The translations under genes were made by a program, and so were the position numbers. From NCBI GenBank assembly GCA_035540755.1, contig DATLGD010000031.1:1-41240 (forward strand): 41,240 bases of DNA, written 5' to 3'. Source of the stretch: DATLGD01 sp035540755 (GTDB lineage Bacteria; Actinomycetota; Actinomycetes; Mycobacteriales; SCTD01). Below, one piece after another: positions 6,376 through 14,377 of this stretch; positions within the stretch are counted from its first letter, which is position 1, and the number at the start of each line of letters is the position of its first letter. The notes under the pieces are model-generated. The model did no database searches. It was not told the DNA's origin and was given only the letters and a program-made list of their open reading frames with translations.

Positions 6376-7341
6376 ATGCGCATCGCCGTCGCCGGTTCCA
6401 TCGCCACCGACCACCTGTTCAGCTTCGACGGGCGGTTCGTCGAGCTCCTGCTGCCGGAGCAGCTGGGCAAGCTCTCGCTGTCCTTCCTCGCCACCGACCT
6501 CCAGGTGCGCCAAGGCGGCACCGGCGCGAACATCGCCTTCGGCATGGGCGTGCTCGGCGGCAACCCGCTGCTGGTGGGCGCGGTCGGCCGCGACGCAGAG
6601 GACTACCTGCGCTGGCTGGCCGACCACGGGGTCGACACCTCCGCGGTCCGGGTGAGCGAGACGCTCGCGACCGCTCGGTTCACGTGCACCACCGACCAGG
6701 ACCTGTCCCAGCTGGCCACCTTCTACCCCGGTGCGATGGCCGAGGCCGCCGAGATCGACATCGTCTCGCTGGGCCGGCTCGACCTCGTCGTCATCGCCCC
6801 GGACGACCCGGGCGCGATGCTCCGGCACAGCGCCAGCTGCCGCGACCGCGGGATCCCGTTCGCCGCCGACCCGTCGCAGCAGCTGGCCTACATGGACGGC
6901 GGGTCGATCCGCGCGCTGGTCGAGGGCGCCACCTACCTGTTCACCAACGAGTACGAGGCCGGCCTCGTCCACGAGAAGACCGGCTGGTCGCCCGACGACG
7001 TGCTCGAGCGGGTCGGGACGCGCGTCACGACGCACGGGTCCTCCGGGGTCGTCGTCGAGCGCAAGGGCGAGGACCCCGTGCGCGTCGGCGTCGTGCCCGC
7101 CCGGGCCGTGGCCGAGCCGACCGGCGTCGGCGACGCGTTCCGCGCGGGTTTCCTCACGGCCACCGGCTGGGGCGTCGGCACCGAGCGGCGCTGCCAGGTC
7201 GGGGCCCTGCTCGCGACGCTGGTGGTCGAGACGGTCGGCACGCAGGAGTACGACTACGACCGCACGGCTTTCCTCGACCGGCTCGGCGACGCCTACGGCG
7301 CCGACGCCGCCGACGAGATCGGCCAGCACCTGCCCGGCTGA
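6376..7341 (+). CDS. adoK: Adenosine kinase AdoK-like, PfkB/ribokinase family
   Basis: Phosphorylates adenosine to AMP in purine salvage; cytoplasmic. The 321-aa protein closely resembles the mycobacterial AdoK, with MRIAVAGSIATDHL at the start, QVRQGGTGANIAFGMGVLGG (sugar-site loop), TARFTCTTDQD, FYPGAM, AADPSQQLAYM and YLFTNEYE. The catalytic motif EPTGVGDAFRAGF carries the base Asp. An upstream in-frame ATG would add 60 unrelated residues; the ATG at 6376 matches family starts and follows TAGCCT by seven bases. It occupies the same place as Rv2202c in the M. tuberculosis synteny. PfkB members vary in substrate, so adenosine is inferred from similarity and position. Confidence 0.9.
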   Translation: MRIAVAGSIATDHLFSFDGRFVELLLPEQLGKLSLSFLATDLQVRQGGTGANIAFGMGVLGGNPLLVGAVGRDAEDYLRWLADHGVDTSAVRVSETLATARFTCTTDQDLSQLATFYPGAMAEAAEIDIVSLGRLDLVVIAPDDPGAMLRHSASCRDRGIPFAADPSQQLAYMDGGSIRALVEGATYLFTNEYEAGLVHEKTGWSPDDVLERVGTRVTTHGSSGVVVERKGEDPVRVGVVPARAVAEPTGVGDAFRAGFLTATGWGVGTERRCQVGALLATLVVETVGTQEYDYDRTAFLDRLGDAYGADAADEIGQHLPG

Positions 7342-7413
7342 TCCGGGCTTCCGGCCGGCGCGTTCCCCGGGGCGGCAGGCAGGAACGGCGACGCCGGTGG
7401 GGAACCCTGCAGG

Positions 7414-9570
7414 GTGGACCTCTCACGTCGCACCCTCGTCAAGGCCGGCGGTCTGGTGGCCGCCGCCACCGCGGCCGGCGCCTCGCCGGCTCGCGCGCAG
7501 TCCCGGGAGCCGCAGACCCTGACGCTGACCGGTGTCGCGTTCGGCACCGCCCGCTACCTCTACCACCCGTTCGAGGTTCCGCCCGGCGTTCGCCGGATCG
7601 ACGTGCGCATCGACAAGCAGGGGAACGCGAAGACCGGCCTCGGCCTGTTCGACAGCCGTGGGGCCGACTACGCCACGCTCGAGCGCCCCAACGGCTTCCG
7701 CGGCATCTACGGCGAGGAGCGCGGCGAGTTCTTCGTCGCCGGCGACAGCGCCTCGCAGGCCTTCCTGCCCGGGCCGATGACGCCGGGCGAGTGGACCGTC
7801 ATCGTCCCGGTCTTCGAGGCCCCCACGCCGACGCCGTACACGGTGACCGTGCGGCTCACCTCCGGCGACGCCGGCCGGCCGTTCGTGCTCGGGGCCGACC
7901 TCGACACGGTGCTCGACACACCCGGCTGGTACCGAGGTGACCTGCACGCGCACACGCCGGAGTCCAGCGACGCCTGGCGCAGCGGCAGTGCACTCGGCCC
8001 GCGGGAGTGGGCAGAGGTGTGCCGGGAGATCGGCCTGGACTTCCTGGCCCTCACCGACCACAACGTCATCAGTCAGAACCTCGCGATCGCCGAGGCCGCC
8101 GGCGAGGACGTCCTGCTCATGGCCGGTGAGGAGATGACGAACTGGTTCCACGGCCACGCCACGGTCAGCGGCATCGCGCCGGGGGAGTGGTTCGACTGGC
8201 GGCAGGTGCCGGCCGCCGCCCTGACGCCGGAGGCGCTCGCCGACCCGCGCACCGGCACTGTCCAGGAGTTCCTGCGGGCGGCGCGCGCCAGCGGAGCGTT
8301 CGTGTCGGCGGCGCACCCGCTCGGCGCCACGCTCGCCTGGCAGTTCTTCCCCGACGCCGCCGCCGACCCGGCCGCCCGCACCGACTCCGTCGAGGTCTGG
8401 ACCGGGGCGTTCCAGCCCGACGACCAGGCCAGCGTGAACGCCTGGGACGCGATGAACCGGCAGGGCCAGCGCCTGGTGGCCAACGGCGGCAGCGACCTGC
8501 ACGGCGTCCGGAACAACAACGGCTTCGTGGCCGGGACGCCGACCACCGTCGTGCACGCTCCGGCCCTGTCCAAGCGAGCCGTCGTCGACGCGCTGCGCGC
8601 CGGGCGCAGCTTCATCACCCGCCTGCCCAGCGGCGTCGAGGTGTACCTGTCGGTCTCGCTGGCCGGTCAGCGCCAGATCATGGGCGGCACCGTCTACGGC
8701 GACGCGGCCGACGTCGTCGACGTCGAGGTCGTGGTGCGGCGGGCCGCCGGCATGCGCCTGGTGCTGCTGCGCGACGGCGCCCCGGTCGGCGTGACGCCGC
8801 TGGCCTCCGACGACGAGACGGTCAGGGCGCGGGTGCCGATCGGGCCCGGCGGGTTCGTGCGGGCGGAGGTGCGTGGTGAGAACGAGATCTTCCCGGACCG
8901 CTTCCTCGCCAGCCGGATGGACATGGAGGCCCTCACCAACCCGGTGTGGCTCGAGGTGGGCGACCCGCCGCCGGGCGCCGAGCCCGACTCCACGATGCCG
9001 CCGGACCGGGTCGGACCGCGGCGCGGAGGGGTGCCCGGCGCAGGCAGCGGGGACGGCGGTGGCCCGGCGCCGGGCGGTGCAGGGTCGTCACCGGGCGGTG
9101 CCGCCCCCGCTCCGCCGCCCGCCGCGCTGGGGCGCACGCTGCCGGCCACCGGCGGCGCCGCGGCCGTACCGCTCGTGGCGGCGGCCGTGCTGGCGGCGGG
9201 CGCGGCGACCCGACGGGCCTTCCGCCCCGACGTCGCCGCCGAGGGCGGCGGGCCGGTGCCGATGAGCCACTCCGAGCTCCGGCTGCGCCGGGAGACCGGC
9301 ACGCTGCCGCCTGAGGTGGTGCTCACCGGCCGGGTGACCGCGGTGGACGACGACGGCGCGGTGCTCTCGCGGTGGGTCGCCGGCTGCTGCTCCGCCGACG
9401 CCGAGCTGACGGTGCGCGTCGAGGGGCTCCTCGCCCCGCTGCACGCCTGGCTCGAGGTGACGGCCGGCACGGACGTCCCGGCTCGACCCCACCCGGCCGG
9501 CGCCGACGCGGTGGTGCGGCACGTGGCCTCGCGGGTGCTCGACGTCGCCCCGCCGGCCCGCGAGGCCTGA
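7414..9570 (+). CDS. Tat-exported CehA/McbA-type PHP metallohydrolase with LPATGG/membrane segment and DUF1980-like tail
   Basis: Composite 718-aa protein. Residues 1-29 form a Tat signal (SRRTLVKAGG, cut after ARA). Residues 30-165 are a beta-rich domain. Residues about 170-415 form a PHP-type metallohydrolase with GDLHAHTPESSD, LALTDHN, AGEEMT, SAAHPLG and NGGSDLHG supplying metal ligands, as in CehA/McbA proteins. A beta domain and a Gly/Pro-rich linker follow. LPATGG is at 576-581, then a hydrophobic helix (about 582-600) and RR. Unlike a normal sortase substrate, about 120 further residues follow, with RWVAGCCSADAEL (about 651-663) resembling the Cys-Cys-Ala-Asp motif of the DUF1980/TIGR03943 C-terminal domain. 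A Met at base 9262 could be the start of a formerly separate gene. The GTG at 7414 is the start. Substrate unknown. Confidence 0.8.
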   Translation: MDLSRRTLVKAGGLVAAATAAGASPARAQSREPQTLTLTGVAFGTARYLYHPFEVPPGVRRIDVRIDKQGNAKTGLGLFDSRGADYATLERPNGFRGIYGEERGEFFVAGDSASQAFLPGPMTPGEWTVIVPVFEAPTPTPYTVTVRLTSGDAGRPFVLGADLDTVLDTPGWYRGDLHAHTPESSDAWRSGSALGPREWAEVCREIGLDFLALTDHNVISQNLAIAEAAGEDVLLMAGEEMTNWFHGHATVSGIAPGEWFDWRQVPAAALTPEALADPRTGTVQEFLRAARASGAFVSAAHPLGATLAWQFFPDAAADPAARTDSVEVWTGAFQPDDQASVNAWDAMNRQGQRLVANGGSDLHGVRNNNGFVAGTPTTVVHAPALSKRAVVDALRAGRSFITRLPSGVEVYLSVSLAGQRQIMGGTVYGDAADVVDVEVVVRRAAGMRLVLLRDGAPVGVTPLASDDETVRARVPIGPGGFVRAEVRGENEIFPDRFLASRMDMEALTNPVWLEVGDPPPGAEPDSTMPPDRVGPRRGGVPGAGSGDGGGPAPGGAGSSPGGAAPAPPPAALGRTLPATGGAAAVPLVAAAVLAAGAATRRAFRPDVAAEGGGPVPMSHSELRLRRETGTLPPEVVLTGRVTAVDDDGAVLSRWVAGCCSADAELTVRVEGLLAPLHAWLEVTAGTDVPARPHPAGADAVVRHVASRVLDVAPPAREA

Positions 9571-9587
9571 GCTGCAGCGCCTGGCCG

Positions 9588-9640
9588 TGATCATGGTGCA
9601 GGTCGCGAGCTCGACCCGGTCGCCGGCTGCACCATGATCA
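9588..9640. terminator. Bidirectional terminator-like inverted repeat
   Basis: Arms of 14 perfect bases (TGATCATGGTGCAG at 9588-9601, its complement at 9627-9640) flank a 25-base loop between the convergent PHP-type and TusA genes. The long loop is unusual for a terminator, and the AT-richer arm sequence stands out from the surrounding GC-rich DNA; it could also be an intergenic repeat family. Confidence 0.65.
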
Positions 9641-9665
9641 GACGGCACACGGCGCCGCAGGCGGC

Positions 9666-9908
9666 TCAGTCGCCGCGGCGGACCCGGTAGCCGGTGCCGA
9701 CGTCGTGCGGCGCCTCGCCGAGGTACTCGGCGCCGCGCAGCCGGGCCCAGGCCGGCACGTCGTGCCGCGCCGCGGGGTCGTCGCTGACGACCTCGACCAC
9801 CGTCCCGGCTGCCGCGGCGGCGACCGCCTTCGCCAGCTCGACCACCGGCACCGGGCACGGCCGGCCGAGGCAGTCGACGACGACGTCCGGTTCGGGCAGC
9901 GACGTCAC
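9666..9908 (-). CDS. TusA-like sulfurtransferase
   Basis: Small sulfur carrier of the TusA/SirA family, 80 aa. The family motif CLGRPCPVPVVELAKA (about 13-28) carries the sulfur-accepting Cys (C18) in CPxP, followed by the expected VVEVVSDDPAARHDVPAWAR. The GTG at 9908 overlaps the stop of the upstream desulfurase-like gene by four bases (GTGA), so the two are translationally coupled. TusA proteins usually take persulfide from an IscS-type desulfurase, which makes the partner obvious, but that partner appears to lack its PLP lysine (see the neighbouring entry). The family call is firm; its sulfur donor and acceptor are unknown. Confidence 0.88.
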   Translation of the reverse strand: MTSLPEPDVVVDCLGRPCPVPVVELAKAVAAAAAGTVVEVVSDDPAARHDVPAWARLRGAEYLGEAPHDVGTGYRVRRGD

Positions 9909-11050
9909 AGCCCCTCCGCCCCGGCCTCGCGGCGCAGGTCGGCCACCACGCCGGGCAGCACGGCGAGGAAGCGCTCCACGTCGTGCTCGGTCGTGCCGCG
10001 GTGCAGCGACACCCGGACGTTGCCGTGGGTCAGCACGCCCATGGCCGCCAGCACGTGGCTCGGCTCGAGGGTCGAGGCCGTGCAGCTCGAGCCGCTGCTC
10101 ACCGCGAAGCCGAGCCGGTCGAGGGCGGTGAGCAGCGCCTCGCCCTCGACGTAGAGGCAGGAGAAGGTCACCAGGTGGGGGAGCCGGTGCTCCGGGTCCC
10201 CGACCACCTCGACGTCGGGCACCGTCGCTGCCACCTGCGAGCGGATCCGGGCGACGAGCGGTCGCAGTCGGCGGTCCTCGCTGTCGGCCTCCGCCGCCGC
10301 GGCCTGCAGGCCCACGGCCGCCGCCAGCACCAGCGGGAGCGAGGGCTGACCGGGCACCCGGCCGCGCTCGCCCTCGTCGGCCGGCAGGGACGACCGCCAG
10401 CGGGTGCCGGTGCGCACCGCGAGCACGCCCACGCCGGTCGGCCCGCCCCACAGGTGGGCGCTCGCCACCAGCGCGGACCAGCCGGAGGGCAGGCGAGCGC
10501 GGCCGGCGCTCGGCGAGGCGTCCACCAGCAGCGGCACGCCGGCGTCCCGACAGGCGGGCGCCACCGAGTCGACCGGCTGCAGCGTCCCCACCTCGTGGCT
10601 GGCGGTGATGAGGCAGGCCAGCGCCGTGTCGGTGCGCAGGGCGGCGGCGAAGGCGTCCGGGTCGACCCGGCCTCGCCGGTCCACCGGCACGGACGTGGCC
10701 TCGCCGCCTTCCTCGACCGCCCGGTCGACGGCGTGCAGCACCGCCGAGTGCTCGACCGCCGAGTGCACGACGTGCCGGCCGGCGCGCCGTCGCCCGCCGT
10801 GCAGCCCGAGGACGGCCAGGTGCGCGGCGAGGACCCCGCTGGGGGCGAAGGACACCTCGTCGGGCCGCGCACCGAGCACGGCGGCGACGGCCTCCCGGGC
10901 GCCGTCGAGCAGGAGCCGCGCCCGCCGGCCGGAGGCGTAGAGCCGGGCCGGGTCGGCCCACCCGTCGTCGAGGGCGGCGAGCAGCGCCTCGCGCGCGGCG
11001 GTCGACAGCGGGACGCCGGACGCGGCGTCGAGATGGGTGACACCGGCCAC
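9905..11050 (-). CDS. Cysteine desulfurase-like aminotransferase-V protein lacking the PLP lysine
   Basis: Class-V aminotransferase fold of the IscS/NifS type, 381 aa. The start of the fold (THLDAASGVPLS), EH at 100-101 (HSAVEHSAVLHA), ASHEVGTLQP, the PLP-nitrogen Asp (LLVDASPSAG, D177) and the catalytic cysteine loop SSGSSCTAS (C323) are all present. At the Schiff-base site, where desulfurases have H-K-x-x-G-P, this protein reads SAHLWGGPTGVGV: Leu200 (CTG, bases 10451-10453) replaces Lys. The usual DATQS glutamine is also changed (DASPS). PLP-dependent desulfuration would be expected to fail. The GTG at 11050 has a GGGAGGT ribosome site; a GTG at 11080, eight bases after TAGCGT, is an alternative leaderless start adding ten residues. 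Coupled to the TusA gene by a GTGA overlap. Confidence 0.85.
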   Translation of the reverse strand: MAGVTHLDAASGVPLSTAAREALLAALDDGWADPARLYASGRRARLLLDGAREAVAAVLGARPDEVSFAPSGVLAAHLAVLGLHGGRRRAGRHVVHSAVEHSAVLHAVDRAVEEGGEATSVPVDRRGRVDPDAFAAALRTDTALACLITASHEVGTLQPVDSVAPACRDAGVPLLVDASPSAGRARLPSGWSALVASAHLWGGPTGVGVLAVRTGTRWRSSLPADEGERGRVPGQPSLPLVLAAAVGLQAAAAEADSEDRRLRPLVARIRSQVAATVPDVEVVGDPEHRLPHLVTFSCLYVEGEALLTALDRLGFAVSSGSSCTASTLEPSHVLAAMGVLTHGNVRVSLHRGTTEHDVERFLAVLPGVVADLRREAGAEGL

Positions 11051-11088
11051 TGCCCGACCTCCCTCCCGCCCGCTGGTCACGCTGCCGC

Positions 11089-11094
11089 ACGCTA
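11089..11094 (-). promoter_or_regulatory. -10 box (TAGCGT) for the desulfurase-like/tusA operon
   Basis: TAGCGT on the minus strand is the same hexamer found before the DEDDh nuclease and NYN genes. It is eight bases before an in-frame GTG (11080) and about 38 bases before the GTG with a ribosome site (11050), so it serves either start. Confidence 0.5.
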
Positions 11095-11178
11095 GCCGCG
11101 GCCGGCGTCGCGTCCGGGCACCTCGCGACGCGCCGTCCGTGCGGCCACCCCCGGCAGGAAGAGGCGGGCCCGCTGGGA

Positions 11179-11184
11179 TAGTGT
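11179..11184 (+). promoter_or_regulatory. Candidate -10 box (TAGTGT) for ctaC-ctaD-ctaF
   Basis: GGATAGTGT lies about 85 bases upstream of the ctaC GTG in the gap from the divergent desulfurase-like gene. No convincing -35 is seen. The leader would hold a GGAAGG ribosome site near 11256. Confidence 0.35.
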
Positions 11185-11269
11185 CGCCGCCGCAGGGAGG
11201 GGCCCGGTCCGCCGCGCGCGTACCGCCTCCGACCTGCACAGGTTCCCTGCTCAGGAAGGCTCTGCGTCC

Positions 11270-12118
11270 GTGAGTTCCTCCCCCTCGCCGGGCCGTCGGC
11301 TGAACGGGGCCGACCGGCGCCGGACCGCCGTCCGCCTGGGCCCGGTCCTCGCCCTCGCCGGGCTGCTCGTCAGCGGCTGCGATGCCCGCGACGTCTACGA
11401 GAGCACCCTGCGCTTCGGCATCCCCGAGCCGATCAGCGAGCAGGGGCAGAACATCCACGACCTGTACCTGGGCTCGAACGCCGCAGCGGTCGTCGTCGGC
11501 GTCTTCATGACCGTCCTGATCCTGTTCGCGGCCATCCGGTACCGCAAGCGCAGCGACGAGCTGCCGCGCCAGGTCCGCTACAACCTGCCGATCGAGATCC
11601 TCTACACGGCCGTGCCGTTCGTGATCATCGCGGTGCTCTTCTACTACACGGTCCTGTCCCAGAACTACGTCAACGAGCTCACCGACGACAACGACCCCGC
11701 CGCGGGCGAGGTGCTCGAGATCGGCGTCGTCGGGTTCCAGTGGAACTGGCAGTTCAACTACGTCGCGGAGAACGTGCAGGTCACCGGCGAGACGAACCGG
11801 CCGGCCCAGCTCGTGCTGCCGGTCGGGCGCACGGTGCGCTTCCAGCAGAGCTCGCCCGACGTCATCCACTCCTTCTGGGTGCCGGAGTTCCTGTTCAAGC
11901 GCGACGTCATCCCGGGTCGCACCAACACCTTCGAGCTCACCCTGAACAAGGAGGGGGAGTTCATCGGCCGGTGCGCCGAGCTGTGCGGTGAGAAGCACGC
12001 GTTCATGAACTTCTCGCTGCGGGTGGTCTCGGAGCAGGAGTACGACAGCTACATCGCCGGCCTGCAGGCCGACCCCAACGCCGAGATCCTCACAGCGCCC
12101 GCCGGGAGCCCCTCGTGA
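11270..12118 (+). CDS. ctaC: Cytochrome c oxidase subunit II
   Basis: CuA subunit of the aa3 oxidase; receives electrons from QcrC in the bcc-aa3 supercomplex. The 282-aa protein has a lipoprotein-type signal with lipobox LLVSGC (Cys about 38), two membrane helices (about 70-90 and 112-130), then the extracytoplasmic cupredoxin domain. CuA ligands are visible: VIHSFWVPEF (His) and CAELCGEKHAFM (two Cys, Glu, His, Met). GFQWNWQF is the aromatic electron-entry stretch. The GTG at 11270 follows a GGAAGG ribosome site. The stop overlaps the ctaD start by four bases. No haem c domain is fused, as expected where QcrC carries the haems. Confidence 0.97.
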   Translation: MSSSPSPGRRLNGADRRRTAVRLGPVLALAGLLVSGCDARDVYESTLRFGIPEPISEQGQNIHDLYLGSNAAAVVVGVFMTVLILFAAIRYRKRSDELPRQVRYNLPIEILYTAVPFVIIAVLFYYTVLSQNYVNELTDDNDPAAGEVLEIGVVGFQWNWQFNYVAENVQVTGETNRPAQLVLPVGRTVRFQQSSPDVIHSFWVPEFLFKRDVIPGRTNTFELTLNKEGEFIGRCAELCGEKHAFMNFSLRVVSEQEYDSYIAGLQADPNAEILTAPAGSPS

Positions 12119-13794
12119 CCCTGCTGTCCAACCCGACGACGCCGGTCGGCTACCGCCGGCCGCGGTCCTCACCGGGCTCCCAGGTCGTCAAGGTCCTCAC
12201 CACGACCGACCACAAGACCATCGGCCTGCTCTACCTGACCACGTCGTTCTTCTTCTTCCTCGCCGCCGGCCTGATGGCCATGGTCATGAGGGCCGAGCTG
12301 GGGCAGCCCGGACTGCAGGTCGTCAGCGCAGAGCAGTACAACCAGCTCTTCACCATGCACGGCACGGTGATGATGTTCCTGTTCGCGCCGCCGGCGGCCT
12401 ACGGCTTCGCGAACTTCATCCTGCCGCTGCAGATCGGCGCGCCGGACATGAGCTTCCCGCGGCTCAACGCGTTCTCCTACTGGCTGTACCTGTTCGGCGG
12501 CCTGACGGTGATGGCCGGCTTCCTCACCCCGCAGGGCGCCGCGTCGTTCGGCTGGTTCGCCTACGCGCCGCTGAACAACATCATCCACTCGCCGCAGCTG
12601 GGCGCCGACCTCTGGATCGTGGGCCTGCTGGCCGCCGGCCTCGGCACCATCCTCGGCGCGGTCAACTTCATCACGACGATCATCACGCTGCGCGCGCCCG
12701 GCATGACGATGTTCCGGATGCCGATCTTCACCTGGAACATGCTGGTGACGTCGATCCTCGTGCTGTTCGCCTTCCCGGTCCTCACCGGCGCCTTCTTCGC
12801 GCTGCTGGCCGACCGGCACCTGGGCGCGCAGGTCTACGACGCGCAGAACGGCGGCGCCATCCTCTGGCAGCACCTGTTCTGGTTCTTCGGGCACCCTGAG
12901 GTCTACATCGTCGCGCTGCCGTTCTTCGGCGTCATCACCGAGATCATCCCGGTGTTCAGCCGCAAGCCGATCTTCGGCTACAAGGGCCTGGTCTTCGCCA
13001 CCATCGCCATCGGCGCGCTGTCGCTGACGGTGTGGGCGCACCACATGTACCCGACCGGCGCGGTGCTGCTGCCGTTCTTCGCCTTCCTGAGCTTCCTCAT
13101 CGCCGTCCCGACCGGCGTGAAGTTCTTCAACTGGATCGGCACGATGTGGCGAGGCCAGGTGACGTTCGAGACGCCCATGCTGTTCTCGATGGGCTTCCTG
13201 ATCACCTTCCTGCTCGGCGGCATCACCGGCGTCCTGCTCGCCTCGCCGCCGATCGACTTCCACGTCAGCGACACCTACTTCGTGGTGGCGCACTTCCACT
13301 ACGTGCTGTTCGGCACGGTGGTGTTCGCCTTCTTCGGCGGCATGTACTACTGGTTCCCGAAGCTCACCGGGCGCTTCCTCGACGAGCGCCTCGGCAAGGT
13401 CCACTTCTGGACCGTGTTCGTCGGCTTCCACACGACGTTCCTCGTCCAGCACTGGCTCGGCAACGACGGCATGCCGCGCCGCTACGCCGACTACGCGCCG
13501 ACCGACGGGTTCACCACGCTCAACACCGTCTCCACCATCGGTGCGTTCATCCTCGGCGCCTCGACGCTGCCGTTCATCTACAACGTCATCATCAGCTTCC
13601 GGCGCGGGGCGGTGGCTCAGGGCGACGACCCCTGGGGCTTCGGCAACTCGCTCGAGTGGGCGACGTCCTGCCCGCCGCCGCGGCACAACTTCGTGACGCT
13701 GCCGAGGATCCGGTCCGAGCGCCCGGCCTTCGACCTCCACTACCCAGAAGTGGCGGGCAACGTCGAGTTCCACGCCTCTCCCGAGAGCAGGTAG
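12115..13794 (+). CDS. ctaD: Cytochrome c oxidase subunit I
   Basis: Catalytic haem-copper subunit that reduces oxygen and pumps protons; integral membrane, 12 helices, 559 aa. Ligands are in place: TMHGTVM (haem a His), GHPEVYI (CuB His and cross-linked Tyr, with the D-channel Glu), HHMYPTG (two CuB His) and HFHYVLFG (haem a3 and haem a His). The D-channel entry region (ANFILPLQIGAPDMSFPRLN) is standard A-family. Start GTG overlaps the ctaC stop (GTGA). In mycobacteria ctaD is elsewhere in the genome; here it stays in an operon with ctaC and ctaF, as in Streptomyces. ctaF follows after five bases. Confidence 0.98.
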   Translation: MTLLSNPTTPVGYRRPRSSPGSQVVKVLTTTDHKTIGLLYLTTSFFFFLAAGLMAMVMRAELGQPGLQVVSAEQYNQLFTMHGTVMMFLFAPPAAYGFANFILPLQIGAPDMSFPRLNAFSYWLYLFGGLTVMAGFLTPQGAASFGWFAYAPLNNIIHSPQLGADLWIVGLLAAGLGTILGAVNFITTIITLRAPGMTMFRMPIFTWNMLVTSILVLFAFPVLTGAFFALLADRHLGAQVYDAQNGGAILWQHLFWFFGHPEVYIVALPFFGVITEIIPVFSRKPIFGYKGLVFATIAIGALSLTVWAHHMYPTGAVLLPFFAFLSFLIAVPTGVKFFNWIGTMWRGQVTFETPMLFSMGFLITFLLGGITGVLLASPPIDFHVSDTYFVVAHFHYVLFGTVVFAFFGGMYYWFPKLTGRFLDERLGKVHFWTVFVGFHTTFLVQHWLGNDGMPRRYADYAPTDGFTTLNTVSTIGAFILGASTLPFIYNVIISFRRGAVAQGDDPWGFGNSLEWATSCPPPRHNFVTLPRIRSERPAFDLHYPEVAGNVEFHASPESR

Positions 13795-13799
13795 CTGCC

Positions 13800-14267
13800 A
13801 TGCGCGTCGAAGCCGCCCTGTTCGCGGTGCTGTCGGTGTTCCTCGTGCCGGTCAGCGTCATCTACTGGTACTTCTCCAACGACTGGACCGGCACCACCGC
13901 CCTGGTCTTCTCGATCCTGCTGGCGTTCATGGTCGCCTACTACCTGTGGTTCACCGCGCGCCGCATGGAGGCCCGGCCGGAGGACCGGCCCGACGCCGAG
14001 ATCGCCGAGGGCGCCGGGGAGGTCGGGTTCTTCCCGCCGCACTCGTGGTGGCCGATCGGCCTTGCCGCGGGCTTCACCACCGCCTGCATCGGCTTGGTCA
14101 TCGGGCCGTTCCTGGCGTTGATCGGCCTGGCCATCGTGGCGTACACGACGATGGGGCTGCTGTTCGAGTTCTACGTCGGCGTCAACCGCAGCCAGGGCCA
14201 CACCCTCGGCGAGCTGCGCGCGATGGGCGAGAAGCCCACCAGCGTGCACAAGTTCCTGGGCGAGTAG
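13800..14267 (+). CDS. ctaF: Cytochrome c oxidase subunit IV (actinobacterial CtaF)
   Basis: Small accessory membrane subunit found in actinobacterial aa3 oxidases. The 155-aa protein has helices at about 5-22, 32-50, 85-105 and 107-128, the stretch ARRMEARPEDRPDAEI on one side, and the family motif GEVGFFPPHSWWPI. The ATG at 13800 is five bases after the ctaD stop. It ends the ctaC-ctaD-ctaF unit, which is followed by a strong hairpin 59 bases downstream. The call rests on sequence motifs and operon position. Confidence 0.95.
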   Translation: MRVEAALFAVLSVFLVPVSVIYWYFSNDWTGTTALVFSILLAFMVAYYLWFTARRMEARPEDRPDAEIAEGAGEVGFFPPHSWWPIGLAAGFTTACIGLVIGPFLALIGLAIVAYTTMGLLFEFYVGVNRSQGHTLGELRAMGEKPTSVHKFLGE

Positions 14268-14326
14268 CTCGCGGCTCGACGCACGGCGCGCCGGGTGCCC
14301 GGCAAGGGCGCAGCGGAACGGTTGAG

Positions 14327-14376
14327 GGTCGGGTTCCGACCCGCTTGCTGAGCTGCAAGCGGGTCGGAACCCGACC
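14327..14376. terminator. Strong perfect hairpin after ctaF
   Basis: A perfect 22-bp stem (14327-14348 with 14355-14376) has the six-base loop TGAGCT. It ends the ctaC-ctaD-ctaF operon and can act on both strands between convergent units. Confidence 0.9.
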
Positions 14377-14377
14377 G

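Noticed and set aside
9905..9908. Frameshift between the desulfurase-like gene and tusA
   Set aside because: The overlap is an ordinary GTGA stop-start junction; both proteins are complete.
9905..12172. Long open frame on the minus strand extending through ctaC
   Set aside because: Only the part up to about 11050-11080 is a real gene; the extension is the antisense of ctaC and reads as low-complexity shadow sequence typical of GC-rich DNA.
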